Shown here piece after piece: positions 8,816 through 18,409 of a stretch of DNA of 64,000 nt (the stretch's first letter is position 1; each line of letters starts with the position of its first letter). The stretch comes from Methylotenera versatilis 301. Lineage in GTDB: Bacteria > Pseudomonadota > Gammaproteobacteria > Burkholderiales > Methylophilaceae. The stretch spans positions 1,860,001 through 1,924,000 of the forward strand of contig NC_014207.1 of NCBI RefSeq assembly GCF_000093025.1, given 5' to 3'. The translations under genes and the position numbers were made by a program. The notes beneath the pieces are model-generated. The model saw nothing but the letters and a program-made list of their open reading frames with translations, did not search any database and was not told where the DNA came from.

Positions 8816-9919
8816 CTAACTAACAGGCAGCTTGATTGCCACACTTAAGCCGCCAGTAGTGATATTGCTTGCGGCAATTGTACCGCCATGCGCCTCTACT
8901 ATCTGCTTGGCGATGGCTAAGCCTACGCCGTGTCCATCTGTTTGATGGGTATTACTGCCTCTAAAGAACGCTTGAAATATGATGTCCAGTTCGTCTTCTG
9001 CCACGCCTGCGCCTTGGTCGTTCACTTCAATTTTGATGAATGCATTGTCAACACTGGTTTTAATTGAAACATGTGATTGACTGGCACTATATTTAAGCGC
9101 GTTGCGCACTACATTATCTATGGCGCGGTGCAGTAAATCTTGTTGTCCGAGTAAGCTGAGTGAGTTATCAGGTGTTTCAACTTGCGGAACATAGTCAATC
9201 GTGATTTTTCTTGCTTCACCTTCAAAACATGCATCTTCTAAAACGGTAATAAGCAACTCGTTTAAATTGACACGCTCTTTTTCTAGCCTAATCACGCCTG
9301 ATTCTAAGCGAGAAAGTGCTAACAACTCACCCACTAAATCATCCATTCTTACAGATTCACGCTCTATACGCATGAGTGAGGATTCCAGTTTATCTGGTTG
9401 CTGACGCGCCAAACCCACAGCGATTTGCAAGCGCGCCAATGGGGAACGTAACTCATGTGACACTTGATGCAGCAAGCGCGTTTGGCTTTGCAGCAACGCG
9501 CCGAGTCGAACTGCCATCACATCGAAGGCATTACCCAAATCAATCAGTTCATCTCGGCGCTTACCCATAGATTCGCCAATTCTCACATCAAGATTGCCAT
9601 TCGCTGCGCTGGCAAACGCTTGCCGCAATTGTTTAATAGGTTTTGAAAAATACCAAGCCAAAATTGCTGCAAAAATAAAACTGGCAAGTGCGCCAACCAA
9701 TATGGGCATCAGCGGAAACCACCGTTTATGTTTGGGTTTAAATGGTTTATAAAGCACCGGCGGTGCCATAGCTTTATTCTGAGATTGCATTTGAACTTCA
9801 TGCTCACGTTGCAGCTCTTCTCGCTCATGCACAATAGAAACGGCTATACCAACACCAATGACTGAAGTTAATTGTGCTAAAAAGAAGAAAATAAAAAACT
9901 TCCAATACAAACGACCCAT
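8816..9919 (-). CDS. CpxA-like membrane sensor histidine kinase
   Basis: A 367-residue inner-membrane kinase. TM1 is about residues 7-29, a short, basic, methionine-rich periplasmic loop spans 30-70 (shorter than in enterobacterial CpxA), and TM2 is 71-91. A HAMP domain covers about 92-145 (FSKPIKQLRQAF). The HisKA histidine is H155 in QVSHELRSPLARL, and the HATPase has DNVVRNALKYS, NDQGAGV and GVGLAIAKQIV. It lies 32 bases downstream of its response regulator, and the pair diverges from a Spy/CpxP-family gene, the classic Cpx arrangement for envelope-stress sensing. The family match is clear; orthology to CpxA proper is less certain because the sensor loop is so short. Confidence 0.85.
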   Translation of the reverse strand: MGRLYWKFFIFFFLAQLTSVIGVGIAVSIVHEREELQREHEVQMQSQNKAMAPPVLYKPFKPKHKRWFPLMPILVGALASFIFAAILAWYFSKPIKQLRQAFASAANGNLDVRIGESMGKRRDELIDLGNAFDVMAVRLGALLQSQTRLLHQVSHELRSPLARLQIAVGLARQQPDKLESSLMRIERESVRMDDLVGELLALSRLESGVIRLEKERVNLNELLITVLEDACFEGEARKITIDYVPQVETPDNSLSLLGQQDLLHRAIDNVVRNALKYSASQSHVSIKTSVDNAFIKIEVNDQGAGVAEDELDIIFQAFFRGSNTHQTDGHGVGLAIAKQIVEAHGGTIAASNITTGGLSVAIKLPVS

Positions 9920-9951
9920 TTGATGTCCTTAATTTGTGTGCGTTTGTAGCA

Positions 9952-10638
9952 TTAGCTTTTAAGCAATTGATAGCCAGACCGAAATACGGTTTGTATGCAA
10001 TGTCGCCCATCAGGTAATAGCCCCAGTTTGTGGCGTATGCTACTTAAATGCACGTCTATGCTGCGGTCGAATCTAGCTAGCGGGCGCCCTAGTGCTTGTT
10101 GCGACAAGTCTTGCTTAGAAACAATTTGTCCTGCATTTTTAGCTAAAATTTCTAATAAGCTGTACTCAGTACTAGTGAGTATCACGGGTTGACTATCCCA
10201 TTCGACAAGGCGCTGCGCAGGCCAGATGCAGAGCGCACCGACTGTGATTTGAGTATTTGCATTGATTGTTTCAAGCGGTTGCACTCGCCTTAAAATAGCA
10301 CGAATACGCGCGACCAACTCACGTGGGCTGCTTGGTTTGGGTACATAATCATCCGCACCAAGCTCTAAACCTACAATGCGATCAGTATTATCGCCTTTGG
10401 CTGTAAGCATAATTACCGGCACATTGCTATGCTGGCGGATGGCTTTTAGCGTTTCTATGCCGTTCAACCGTGGCATCATCACATCTAACACCACAATATC
10501 GAATGGTTGCTCTAGCAGCATTTGTGCACCGGCAATACCATCGTGTGCGACTTGCACACTAAAGTTCTCTTGCTCAATATATTCTTTGAGCATTTCAACC
10601 AACTCAACATCGTCATCTATCAGCAATACTGTTTGCAT
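9952..10638 (-). CDS. CpxR-like OmpR-family response regulator
   Basis: A 228-residue regulator. The receiver domain has D8-D10 in LIDDDVELVEML, phospho-acceptor D52 in VVLDVMMP, and switch residues in VIMLTAKGD and VPKPSSPRELV. A winged-helix DNA-binding domain follows (about 130-225: LTSTEYSLLEILAKNAGQ, then SIDVHLSSIRHKLG). ARFDRSIDVHLS matches CpxR-type regulators well. It is transcribed ahead of its kinase and diverges from the Spy-like gene with a 262-base shared control region, so auto-control and control of that gene are likely (inference). Confidence 0.87.
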   Translation of the reverse strand: MQTVLLIDDDVELVEMLKEYIEQENFSVQVAHDGIAGAQMLLEQPFDIVVLDVMMPRLNGIETLKAIRQHSNVPVIMLTAKGDNTDRIVGLELGADDYVPKPSSPRELVARIRAILRRVQPLETINANTQITVGALCIWPAQRLVEWDSQPVILTSTEYSLLEILAKNAGQIVSKQDLSQQALGRPLARFDRSIDVHLSSIRHKLGLLPDGRHCIQTVFRSGYQLLKS

Positions 10639-10697
10639 GTGTCGCTTCTACCTAATCAATTCAAATTTATCTATTTAAAATCAATCTAATCTTAACC

Positions 10698-10716
10698 ATT
10701 ATTGATAATCATCATA
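10698..10716. promoter_or_regulatory. Fur-box-like site between the cpxR-like and spy-like genes
   Basis: The core TGATAATCA (10703-10711) matches the centre of the Fur consensus exactly, and by eye 14 of 19 positions match the whole consensus. It lies 60 bases upstream of the response-regulator start, where a repressor could act. AT-rich sequence gives such matches by chance, so this is a weak call. I see no clear pair of CpxR GTAAA half-sites. Confidence 0.25.
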
Positions 10717-10900
10717 ACCAGCCGTTGCGCTTGCCACAATCCTAGATTGCAGACTTTACTCAGATTTACATGCACTTAACGCCCTTTAACATTGCCTGAA
10801 TGCAGAATGGCATCGTCTTAAACACGTATGAAAAGTGACCATCACCGCTTGTACAACTTAAGCAGCTTTTAATTAAAGTTAATAATACAAAGGATTTATC

Positions 10901-11491
10901 ATGAGCACCCCATACAGATTTAAACAAACGTTTTCATTTAAACACCCGTTTTCATTTAAAAAAGTGTTGCTTGCGTCATTTTTAGCAGTGTCATTACCTG
11001 CTGCAAGCCTTGCTCACGCAGAACATGATGGTGATAAAGGCCCGCGTTGTGAGCGTGGAGACAAGTCACATCATGGCATGCATGAAGGCAAACCTCCTTA
11101 TTTACGCGGCTTGGATTTAACTAGTGCACAAGAAGATCAGTTGTTTAACTTAAACTATGCACAGATTCCAGTGATACGTGATCAGCATAAACAACATCAA
11201 CAATTGATGGAAGAGTTGCGTGCAACGGCACAAGCTGAAAAATTTGATGATGCAAAAGTGCAGCAACTTTCAGACAAAGCCGCTAAATTAGAAAAAGAAA
11301 AAGTGCTCACGTGGGCGCGTCACGGTGCGCAAGTATTTGCGCTATTAACGCCTGAGCAACGTAAAAAAGCACGTGAATTTAAAATGGAAGAGCACGGTTT
11401 TGGTCATGGCGATGAGCGTAGAGATAATGACGACAAGCGTCCTACTCGCTTTAAACAGCATGAGCGCCCAATTGAAAATCGTAGTATGTAA
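10901..11491 (+). CDS. Spy/CpxP-family periplasmic chaperone-like protein
   Basis: A 196-residue exported protein. The signal peptide has an unusually long polar N-region (about 20 residues), a hydrophobic core VLLASFLAVSLPAAS and cleavage near AHA-EHD. The mature part is histidine- and charge-rich and carries the two family LTxxQ-type motifs: LDLTSAQEDQLF (near 72) and LTPEQRKKAREF (near 149). Long amphipathic helices lie between them. Spy/CpxP proteins bind unfolded periplasmic protein or damp the Cpx sensor. The His-rich ends could also bind metal (inference). The N-region contains an 18-base tandem duplication giving two FSFK units. It diverges from the Cpx-like pair and is followed by a bidirectional terminator. 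Confidence 0.85.
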   Translation: MSTPYRFKQTFSFKHPFSFKKVLLASFLAVSLPAASLAHAEHDGDKGPRCERGDKSHHGMHEGKPPYLRGLDLTSAQEDQLFNLNYAQIPVIRDQHKQHQQLMEELRATAQAEKFDDAKVQQLSDKAAKLEKEKVLTWARHGAQVFALLTPEQRKKAREFKMEEHGFGHGDERRDNDDKRPTRFKQHERPIENRSM

Positions 11492-11520
11492 TTGCAATAT
11501 AATATTAAGTGTTTGCTCAT

Positions 11521-11557
11521 AAAAAACGCCTACTGAGATTCTCAATAGGCGTTTTTT
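11521..11557. terminator. Bidirectional terminator
   Basis: AAAAAACGCCTACTGAG pairs with CTCAATAGGCGTTTTTT (one C-A mismatch), with a short 3-base loop and A/T tracts on both sides. It serves the spy-like gene on the plus strand and the unknown gene ending at 11579 on the minus strand. Confidence 0.85.
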
Positions 11558-11578
11558 TATTTTACAAATTTAATAAAC

Positions 11579-12145
11579 TTAAACGTTCTCGAAAGCCTCA
11601 CACAATTGGCTTAATAGCTGACCGAATAATGGAATCACGTCTTCTTTATCATGCGGGCTTTCATCATCGGTACCAGCGATGACAAAAGCTACGGTTAATT
11701 TATCTAAGTTCTCTCTAAACTCAAACCAATGATCAACCTCAGCATCACCAATCAATTTAAATTTCTGTAAACCTGACTCTATGATTTCGATTAACTCTGC
11801 ATCTGGCAAGCCAGCGAACAGTGTTTTTGCGATAGTGATTTGCGCAGTTTGAAAGTTTGGTGAAATATCTTCTCGCGCTAATGGTGTAGTGAAAAACGCA
11901 TAAGCCAATAAGGCATAAGCTTGATACACACTCAACATATCAAAGTTGTCAGTGCGCTCAGCCAGCGGTGAACGCTCTGCTGCTTGAATCGCCTTAAAGG
12001 TGACATAACAGCTTAAATAATCGGCAGAAACCAGTGCATCGTAGTCGTTCAAATCTATATTTGGCTTGGCCTCATCGTCACGTAATGTTTCAGTAAGGCA
12101 CAATGCGTGCATGAGTTTGATACGTTTTGAGTATTGCATTTCCAT
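11579..12145 (-). CDS. Conserved-looking protein of unknown function (188 aa)
   Basis: I do not recognise a family. The 188-residue protein is acidic, soluble and mostly helical, with no signal peptide or membrane segment. Aspartate/glutamate-rich turns (ETLRDDEAKPNIDLNDYD; GTDDESPHDKEDVI) separate alanine-rich helices (YQAYALLAYAFF). It opens with MEMQYSKRIKLM; the second ATG, 2 codons in, is an alternative start. It is followed by a terminator and preceded at 27 bases by the yheS gene on the same strand, so yheS and this gene may form an operon. Codon use looks like its neighbours, with no sign of transfer. Confidence 0.65.
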   Translation of the reverse strand: MEMQYSKRIKLMHALCLTETLRDDEAKPNIDLNDYDALVSADYLSCYVTFKAIQAAERSPLAERTDNFDMLSVYQAYALLAYAFFTTPLAREDISPNFQTAQITIAKTLFAGLPDAELIEIIESGLQKFKLIGDAEVDHWFEFRENLDKLTVAFVIAGTDDESPHDKEDVIPLFGQLLSQLCEAFENV

Positions 12146-12172
12146 ATTAAACCTTATTCGTTTTAATGATGA

Positions 12173-14092
12173 TTAATCTAATGCAGGTATTGCTTCTAAA
12201 AGCTCATGCAATTCTAGCCAACGCTCTTCAGCCACTTCGATTTGGTTAGCTAGCTCCGCTTGTTTCTTTAATAATTGCTGTAATTCAGTCTTATCTGCAG
12301 CACTGTAAAGTTCGCTGTCATTCAAGCGGTCATCGCACGTTTTTTTCTCAGCTTGCCATTTGGCAATATTCAGCTCTAGTTGTTCAACCTCTTTCACTAG
12401 CGGCCTACGTTCTACGATTCTGGCTTGGCGTTCGGCTTTATTGGCAGCGCGGTCATTCTTATTAGACTTCTCTGCCGAGGACAGGCTTTCCGCTACAGCT
12501 TGCGTTGCTTGTTTTTCTTTTAAACGCTGCTCGTTTAGCCACTGACTATAGCCTTCCAAATCGCTATCAAATGGCTCGGCTTTCCCGTCGGCTACTAAGA
12601 TAAATTCATCGCAAGTGGCGCGCAGTAAGGCTCTATCATGCGAAACCAAGATGACGCCACCTTGGTAATCTTGTAACGCCAGCGTTAAAGCATGGCGCAT
12701 TTCAAGGTCTAAATGGTTGGTTGGCTCATCTAGCAATAGCAAATTAGGTCGCGTCCAAATAAGCAAAGCAAGCGCCAAACGTGATTTCTCCCCGCCTGAA
12801 AAATTTGCACATGGCGAACGCGCCATATCACCTTTAAAATCAAAGCCGCCAAGATAATTCATATGCTCTTGCTCGCGCGTGAGCGGGTCTAGCTTCATCA
12901 TGTGCTGAAGTGGCGACTCATCTGGGCGCAATTGCTCTAACTGATGTTGCGCAAAGTAGCCTATATTTAAATCCTTGCCTTCAACACGCTTGCCGCTTAA
13001 AGGCTGCAACTCATTGGCGAGTAATTTAATCAGTGTAGTTTTACCAGCACCATTGCGCCCCAATAAACCCAAACGCTCACCGGGTCTAATTGCTAAAACA
13101 ATATTCTTAATAAGGGCAACATTGTTATAGCCGACAGACATTTCGTCTAATACCAACAATGGATCTGGTGCGGCAACTGGCGCTCTGAATTCAAAATTAA
13201 ATTGTGAATCCACGTGCGCAGCGGAAATCATTTCCATGCGCTCTAACGCTTTAATGCGGCTTTGCGCCTGACGTGCTTTTGTGGCCTGCACACGAAAGCG
13301 ATCAATATAGCTTTGTAAATGCGAGACTTTGCGTTGTTGCTTTTCAAACATTGCTTGTTGCAAGGCCAGTTTTTCGGCACGTTGGCGTTCAAAGTCGGAG
13401 TAACCACCGCGATACAAAGTCAGCGTTTGCTGCTCGATGTGCGCAATGTGATTCACAATCGCGTCCAAAAAATCTCTATCGTGCGAAATCAACAACAGCG
13501 TACCGCGATAGCTTTGCAACCAGCCTTCTAGCCAAATCACCGCGTCTAAGTCTAAGTGATTGGTCGGCTCATCTAACAGTAGCAGGTCTGAGCGGCACAT
13601 AAGCGCCCGGGCTAAGTTTAAACGCACACGCCAACCGCCAGAGAAGGTAGAAACCGCTTGCTGTAAATTTGCCTGACTAAAGCCTAGTCCGCTCAACAGT
13701 TCGGCGGCACGCGCCTTTGCACTGTAACCATCAATATCCATCAATCGATGATGCAGTTCGGCAATCAATTCACCTTTATGATTCGCTTCCGCATCCGCTA
13801 GCGCTGCTTCAATATTGCGCAACTCAGCATCACCATCCAATACAAACTCAATAGCTGGCATCGCTAATGCTGGCGTTTCTTGTGCCACATGCGCGACCAC
13901 CCAACTGGAAGGCATTTCTAAATCGCCAGATTCCAATTGCATTTCACCGCGTAACAAGGCAAATAGTGACGACTTTCCAGCGCCGTTTGCACCTGTTAAG
14001 CCAACCTTATGGCCAGGATGAAGCTGCAAAGAGGCTGCCTGAATGAGGATTTTTAAGCCGCGAACTAGCGTAAGTTGTTTGAATTGAATCAA
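12173..14092 (-). CDS. yheS: ABC-F family ATPase, YheS type
   Basis: A soluble ribosome-associated ATPase of 639 residues (E. coli YheS is of similar length). There are two ABC cassettes: Walker A GANGAGKSSLFALL (near 35) and GRNGAGKTTLIKLL (near 345), signatures FSGGWRVRLNLARAL and FSGGEKSRLALALL, and Walker B LLLLDEPTNHLDLD twice. The ABC-F linker (P-site tRNA interaction motif region) lies between, and a charged C-terminal coiled coil covers about 540-635. ABC-F proteins act at the ribosomal E site to relieve stalled translation. There are no membrane segments, so it is not a transporter. It diverges from yhdP. Confidence 0.92.
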   Translation of the reverse strand: MIQFKQLTLVRGLKILIQAASLQLHPGHKVGLTGANGAGKSSLFALLRGEMQLESGDLEMPSSWVVAHVAQETPALAMPAIEFVLDGDAELRNIEAALADAEANHKGELIAELHHRLMDIDGYSAKARAAELLSGLGFSQANLQQAVSTFSGGWRVRLNLARALMCRSDLLLLDEPTNHLDLDAVIWLEGWLQSYRGTLLLISHDRDFLDAIVNHIAHIEQQTLTLYRGGYSDFERQRAEKLALQQAMFEKQQRKVSHLQSYIDRFRVQATKARQAQSRIKALERMEMISAAHVDSQFNFEFRAPVAAPDPLLVLDEMSVGYNNVALIKNIVLAIRPGERLGLLGRNGAGKTTLIKLLANELQPLSGKRVEGKDLNIGYFAQHQLEQLRPDESPLQHMMKLDPLTREQEHMNYLGGFDFKGDMARSPCANFSGGEKSRLALALLIWTRPNLLLLDEPTNHLDLEMRHALTLALQDYQGGVILVSHDRALLRATCDEFILVADGKAEPFDSDLEGYSQWLNEQRLKEKQATQAVAESLSSAEKSNKNDRAANKAERQARIVERRPLVKEVEQLELNIAKWQAEKKTCDDRLNDSELYSAADKTELQQLLKKQAELANQIEVAEERWLELHELLEAIPALD

Positions 14093-14394
14093 GTGAGGAC
14101 CAATATTAAATCAAGTAGTAAATCAAGGTTAAATAAAGTATTGGTCAACTAGATTTGACCAAAAACGCTATTCTAATTTATTACTACGATAGTCTTAAGA
14201 AATCTTTAATAAAATATCTTTAAGATTTGCATAACTTTACTAATATTTTCCGACATGGCTTTATATCTAATCGTCTGTAGACGTCGATATTGAAGTAAAA
14301 TGACGTCAATTGAAACGGTTTCAAATTTACAAGATTTAAATGAATCACCACCCATTCTAAAAATAATAAAAAGATAAAGTAAACCCACTAAAAT
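14093..14394. other. AT-rich divergent intergenic region (yheS / yhdP)
   Basis: 302 bases of AT-rich sequence. It must hold promoters for both divergent genes, but no site stands out. A small CGTC-TGTA-GACG palindrome is at about 14273-14284 and the hexamer GACGTC occurs twice nearby. A 60-codon minus-strand reading frame here has no recognisable features and is not called. Confidence 0.4.
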
Positions 14395-17300
14395 ATGGTA
14401 AAAAAATCACTACTCAAGCTTTATCGCATCGCGCTTTTGCTTGCAACCATCATCATTGTCATTTTTTTGATGGCAGCACTCGTCATTCAATTTTATGTGT
14501 TCCCAAGTATTAATCAATACAAAGACAAAATCGCTAACTACGCAACGCAGGCGGCACATCAAAAAGTTGTCATCGGCAATATTAAAGCAGGCTGGCAAGG
14601 AATTAACCCACATTTATCATTATCAAACATTGATCTTTACGACACGGAGAATCGCCCTGCCTTAGCACTTAAAAATACGGATATATCGTTCTCATGGTTA
14701 AGCATTCCATTGCTAGAACCACATTTAGCCAATTTCACTATTCGCTCACCTGAGTTAACCATACGCCGCAACTTAAACGGTGATATTTTTGTTGCAGGCA
14801 TTAGCATGCAGGGGCAATCAAAGCCAGATTTACCAAATTGGCTATTGAGACAATCCCAGCTTGATGTGCTAAATGCTAAAGTGGTGTGGTTAGATGAAAT
14901 GCGTGGCGCGCCTGCATTGAGTTTAGAAAAACTTAACCTACAAGTGGTGAGTCCGCCGTGGAAAAGTTTTATCAAAAACCATAGAATTACGCTAAGCACC
15001 CTCGTTTCTGCTGGCACTAGTGAGCCGATAATGATTAACGCAAATGTTTACGGTAACGACATTAGTCGTTTATCTGAATGGCACGGCAGTATAGAAACAA
15101 AGTTAAAAAATGCCAACGTGGTTGCCTTCAAACCATGGTTTGATTATTCACCCATCACGCAACCTATTGACTTGCAATCTGGCGTAGGTAGTACAGACAC
15201 TACCATTGAGTTTGCTAAGAGTCAGGTGCAGTCTGTCACAAGCAACGTAGCGTTAGACAATGTTCAGTTACTCCTCAAGGCCAACACTGAGCCACTGATA
15301 TTAAACAAGTTAGTGGGCGAACTTGACTGGAAAAGTTCGGCGACAGAGCAATCATTTAACGTAAGCCACTTAACACTCAATACTAGCAATGGTTTGACCT
15401 TGAAAGATGCTGCTGGTGGTTATGCTAAAACGCAGCAAGGTAATGAAAAGTTTAATCTCAAACTTACACATATAGACTTGGCATTTATCAAAGCCTACCT
15501 AGTGCAACTGCCATTGCCTGCAGACATAGCGCAAAAAATTAATAGCTTATCGCCCACTGGCAAGCTCGATAATTTGCTGCTTAGCTGGGAAGGCAAACAA
15601 TCTCTTACTAAAAAATACCAATTCAACGCGAAGTTTAACGATCTAGGCATACTTGCTTATGAAAAAATCCCTGGTTTTAACAATCTGACAGGGGAAATTA
15701 AGGCTAATCAAAACTCTGGAAAAGTCTCACTGAATACACAAAATGCCAAATTAGATTTTAAAGACGTTTTACGCTGGCCTATTCCTGTAGATAAGCTGTC
15801 GGGAGACATTAGCTGGAGTATTAACGATAAAGAAACCACCATCAAAGCGAGTCAGCTAAATATTAGTAGCCAACATTTGGCTGGCATACTCAACGCCGAG
15901 TATTTAATGGATGGCAACAAAGGTGGTTATCTTGATTTGACTGGTAAATTTGGCAAAGGTAACGCGAAATATGCCTCATTTTACTACCCAACTATTCTCG
16001 GCAAAGACACCTTACATTGGTTGGACACTTCTATTTTGTCTGGGCGTGCCGATGACATCAACCTGACGGTAAAAGGTCGATTGGCTGACTTCCCATTTGT
16101 AGACAGCAAGAATAATTTGAATGCTAAATTAGGCTTATTTAGAGTGACCGCCAAAGTCAGCAATAGTACGCTGGAATATGGCACTGATTGGCCTGTGATA
16201 GAGGGCTTAGGCCTTGATTTGCTGTTTGAAGGTAAGCGCATGGAGCTGAATGCAAATGCTGGCCATATATTTGGTAATCAAATCGTTAAGAGCAAAACCG
16301 TGATTGCACAATTGGATGCTGACTCACCAATACTCAGCATTGAAAGTGAGCTTAAAGGACCTACGGCTGAAGCCATTAAATTTGTCAATAAAAGTCCAGT
16401 TTCAACAGTGACACTAGGGTTTACTGACGACTTAAAAACCAGCGGTCAAGGTAAGCTCAATTTAGGCTTAAAAATTCCTTTGCAAGATTTAGACTCTGCG
16501 CAATACAAAGGTTTGTACCAAATTATCAATGGCAGTATGGATAGCGCAAGCATCCCTACCCTCACTAACATTAATGGTGCGTTGGCATTTACAGAAAGCA
16601 GCCTATCAGCCAAAAATATCAATGCGAATGCCTTCAGCTCGCCAGTAATTGTGAATATTGACTCTGGTAAAGATAAAATCGTACACGTCACAGCCAAAGG
16701 CAGATTGAATGATGAAGCCATCAAACAAGCGCTGCTGGAGCAAGATCCTGTTAATCGTTCTTGGGTAAAAGGTGCAAATTATATTTCTGGCAGTACAGAC
16801 TGGGTAAGTGACATCACGATTCAAAAACCAGTGGTCACTATCAACGTACGTTCAGATCTAGTTGGTATCACATCGCGCTTGCCTGCGCCGTTCAACAAAG
16901 CAGCGAATGAGCGCTGGAATATGCGTCTTGATAAAAAGCAGGATGCCACCACAGATACCATTACGATAAATCTGGCTAATAAACTGGCTGCAAAAATTGT
17001 CCGTACGGGTAGCAGTGAGAACCTACAGATTGATCGTGGCAGCATTAGGCTCAATGCTAATGCGACAACTAACGCTATCAATAACAATGATTTAACAAGC
17101 AGCGTAGATCTAGGTAATGTTAAAGGGCTGCAAGTTTACGGTAACCTCGATTATCTTGATGCTGACGCGTGGCGTAATGTCATGCTGGATTTTTCTGGGT
17201 CATCAAAACAAAGCCCTGCATTACCAATACAGAAATTAGCCATAAAAATAAATACATTAGATATATTCGATAGGCGCATCAATCAATTAAAGATATCCAA

Positions 17301-18342
17301 TAACGCGGATAAAGATGGGCTACATGCAAATATTCAAAGTAAAGAAATTTCTGGCGACTTGCAATGGATTAGTCAAAACAACGGAAAACTTATTGCTCGC
17401 CTGACTAATTTAACCATACCAGAACCTGCGCCAAATCGAACCAAAACCAAAGAGGTCGTAGCAAAAGAATTCTTTAAACTAGAACAGGACTACCCATCGC
17501 TGGATATTACTGCTGACAACTTTGAATTCAACAAGAAGAACTTTGGCGCTTTAGAGTTAATCGCTTATCCGCAAAAAGATAATTGGAATATTCAAAAACT
17601 CAAACTCAGCACACCTGATGGCCAAATCAGTGCCGAAGGCCAGTGGAATAACTGGGTTAGAAGTCCTAACACTTTCCTTTCTATCACATGGGATATTAAG
17701 AACTTAGGTAAAACGCTCAGAAATATGGGATATCCAGATACCATTAAAGGTGGTGATGGGACGCTCACTGGACAGCTACATTGGCCAGGCAGCCCACATG
17801 AGTTCAATCCAGCGGGCATGAACGGTAACTTTCAGCTTAGCCTGAATAAAGGGCAAATTTTAAAAGTACAACCTGGTGTTGGCCGATTGCTAGGCCTACT
17901 CAGCTTGCAAAGCTTACCCCGCCGCTTGACCTTGGACTTTAGAGATTTATTTAGTAATGGCTTTGCTTTTGATAAAATAGACGCCACAGTTAAAGTCAAC
18001 AAAGGCGTAATGCATAGTGATAATTTCGTCATGTCGGGTCCAGCAGCGGACGTGAATATTAAAGGTGAAACTAACTTGCAAAAAGAGACTCAACATTTAA
18101 CGGTCAAAGTTTTGCCTCATGTGAGTGATAGCATCTCGCTTGCAGCGCTAGCAGGTGGGCCTTTAGCTGGTGCTGTTGCTTTTTTAGCACAAAAAATATT
18201 AAAGGATCCACTGAATAAAATTGCTTCGAGTGAGTATGAGATTATTGGTACGTGGGATAACCCACAAGAAGTGAAGTCGGGTGAAGCGAAAGAAGCTAAA
18301 CCAGAGTCGAGCACCAATTCACTTCTCAATCAGTCAAATTAA
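14395..18342 (+). CDS. yhdP: YhdP-family AsmA-like envelope lipid-transport protein
   Basis: A 1315-residue protein (E. coli YhdP about 1266) anchored by one N-terminal membrane helix (about residues 12-34, ALLLATIIIVIFLMAALV). A very long periplasmic beta-rich body follows, with the DUF3971 region and a C-terminal AsmA-like domain (GTLTGQLHWPGSPHEFNPAG; RLLGLLSLQSLPRRLTLDF near 1160-1185). Family members form hydrophobic grooves that bridge the inner and outer membranes and move phospholipid outward. The end (LAALAGGPLAGAVAFLAQKI) is typical of the family. It heads a forward run with the nitrilase-like gene, tldD and kdoO; this order recurs in betaproteobacteria. Confidence 0.93.
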   Translation: MVKKSLLKLYRIALLLATIIIVIFLMAALVIQFYVFPSINQYKDKIANYATQAAHQKVVIGNIKAGWQGINPHLSLSNIDLYDTENRPALALKNTDISFSWLSIPLLEPHLANFTIRSPELTIRRNLNGDIFVAGISMQGQSKPDLPNWLLRQSQLDVLNAKVVWLDEMRGAPALSLEKLNLQVVSPPWKSFIKNHRITLSTLVSAGTSEPIMINANVYGNDISRLSEWHGSIETKLKNANVVAFKPWFDYSPITQPIDLQSGVGSTDTTIEFAKSQVQSVTSNVALDNVQLLLKANTEPLILNKLVGELDWKSSATEQSFNVSHLTLNTSNGLTLKDAAGGYAKTQQGNEKFNLKLTHIDLAFIKAYLVQLPLPADIAQKINSLSPTGKLDNLLLSWEGKQSLTKKYQFNAKFNDLGILAYEKIPGFNNLTGEIKANQNSGKVSLNTQNAKLDFKDVLRWPIPVDKLSGDISWSINDKETTIKASQLNISSQHLAGILNAEYLMDGNKGGYLDLTGKFGKGNAKYASFYYPTILGKDTLHWLDTSILSGRADDINLTVKGRLADFPFVDSKNNLNAKLGLFRVTAKVSNSTLEYGTDWPVIEGLGLDLLFEGKRMELNANAGHIFGNQIVKSKTVIAQLDADSPILSIESELKGPTAEAIKFVNKSPVSTVTLGFTDDLKTSGQGKLNLGLKIPLQDLDSAQYKGLYQIINGSMDSASIPTLTNINGALAFTESSLSAKNINANAFSSPVIVNIDSGKDKIVHVTAKGRLNDEAIKQALLEQDPVNRSWVKGANYISGSTDWVSDITIQKPVVTINVRSDLVGITSRLPAPFNKAANERWNMRLDKKQDATTDTITINLANKLAAKIVRTGSSENLQIDRGSIRLNANATTNAINNNDLTSSVDLGNVKGLQVYGNLDYLDADAWRNVMLDFSGSSKQSPALPIQKLAIKINTLDIFDRRINQLKISNNADKDGLHANIQSKEISGDLQWISQNNGKLIARLTNLTIPEPAPNRTKTKEVVAKEFFKLEQDYPSLDITADNFEFNKKNFGALELIAYPQKDNWNIQKLKLSTPDGQISAEGQWNNWVRSPNTFLSITWDIKNLGKTLRNMGYPDTIKGGDGTLTGQLHWPGSPHEFNPAGMNGNFQLSLNKGQILKVQPGVGRLLGLLSLQSLPRRLTLDFRDLFSNGFAFDKIDATVKVNKGVMHSDNFVMSGPAADVNIKGETNLQKETQHLTVKVLPHVSDSISLAALAGGPLAGAVAFLAQKILKDPLNKIASSEYEIIGTWDNPQEVKSGEAKEAKPESSTNSLLNQSN

Positions 18343-18409
18343 CTAGAAATCGTATCAACTTACAATCACAACTTAACAATCGCATTAATAAAAAACGTTT
18401 GGATTAATT

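Noticed and set aside
14206-14388. A 60-codon minus-strand frame between yheS and yhdP
   Set aside because: AT-rich intergenic sequence, no ribosome site or family, and it overlaps the region where the yhdP promoter must lie.
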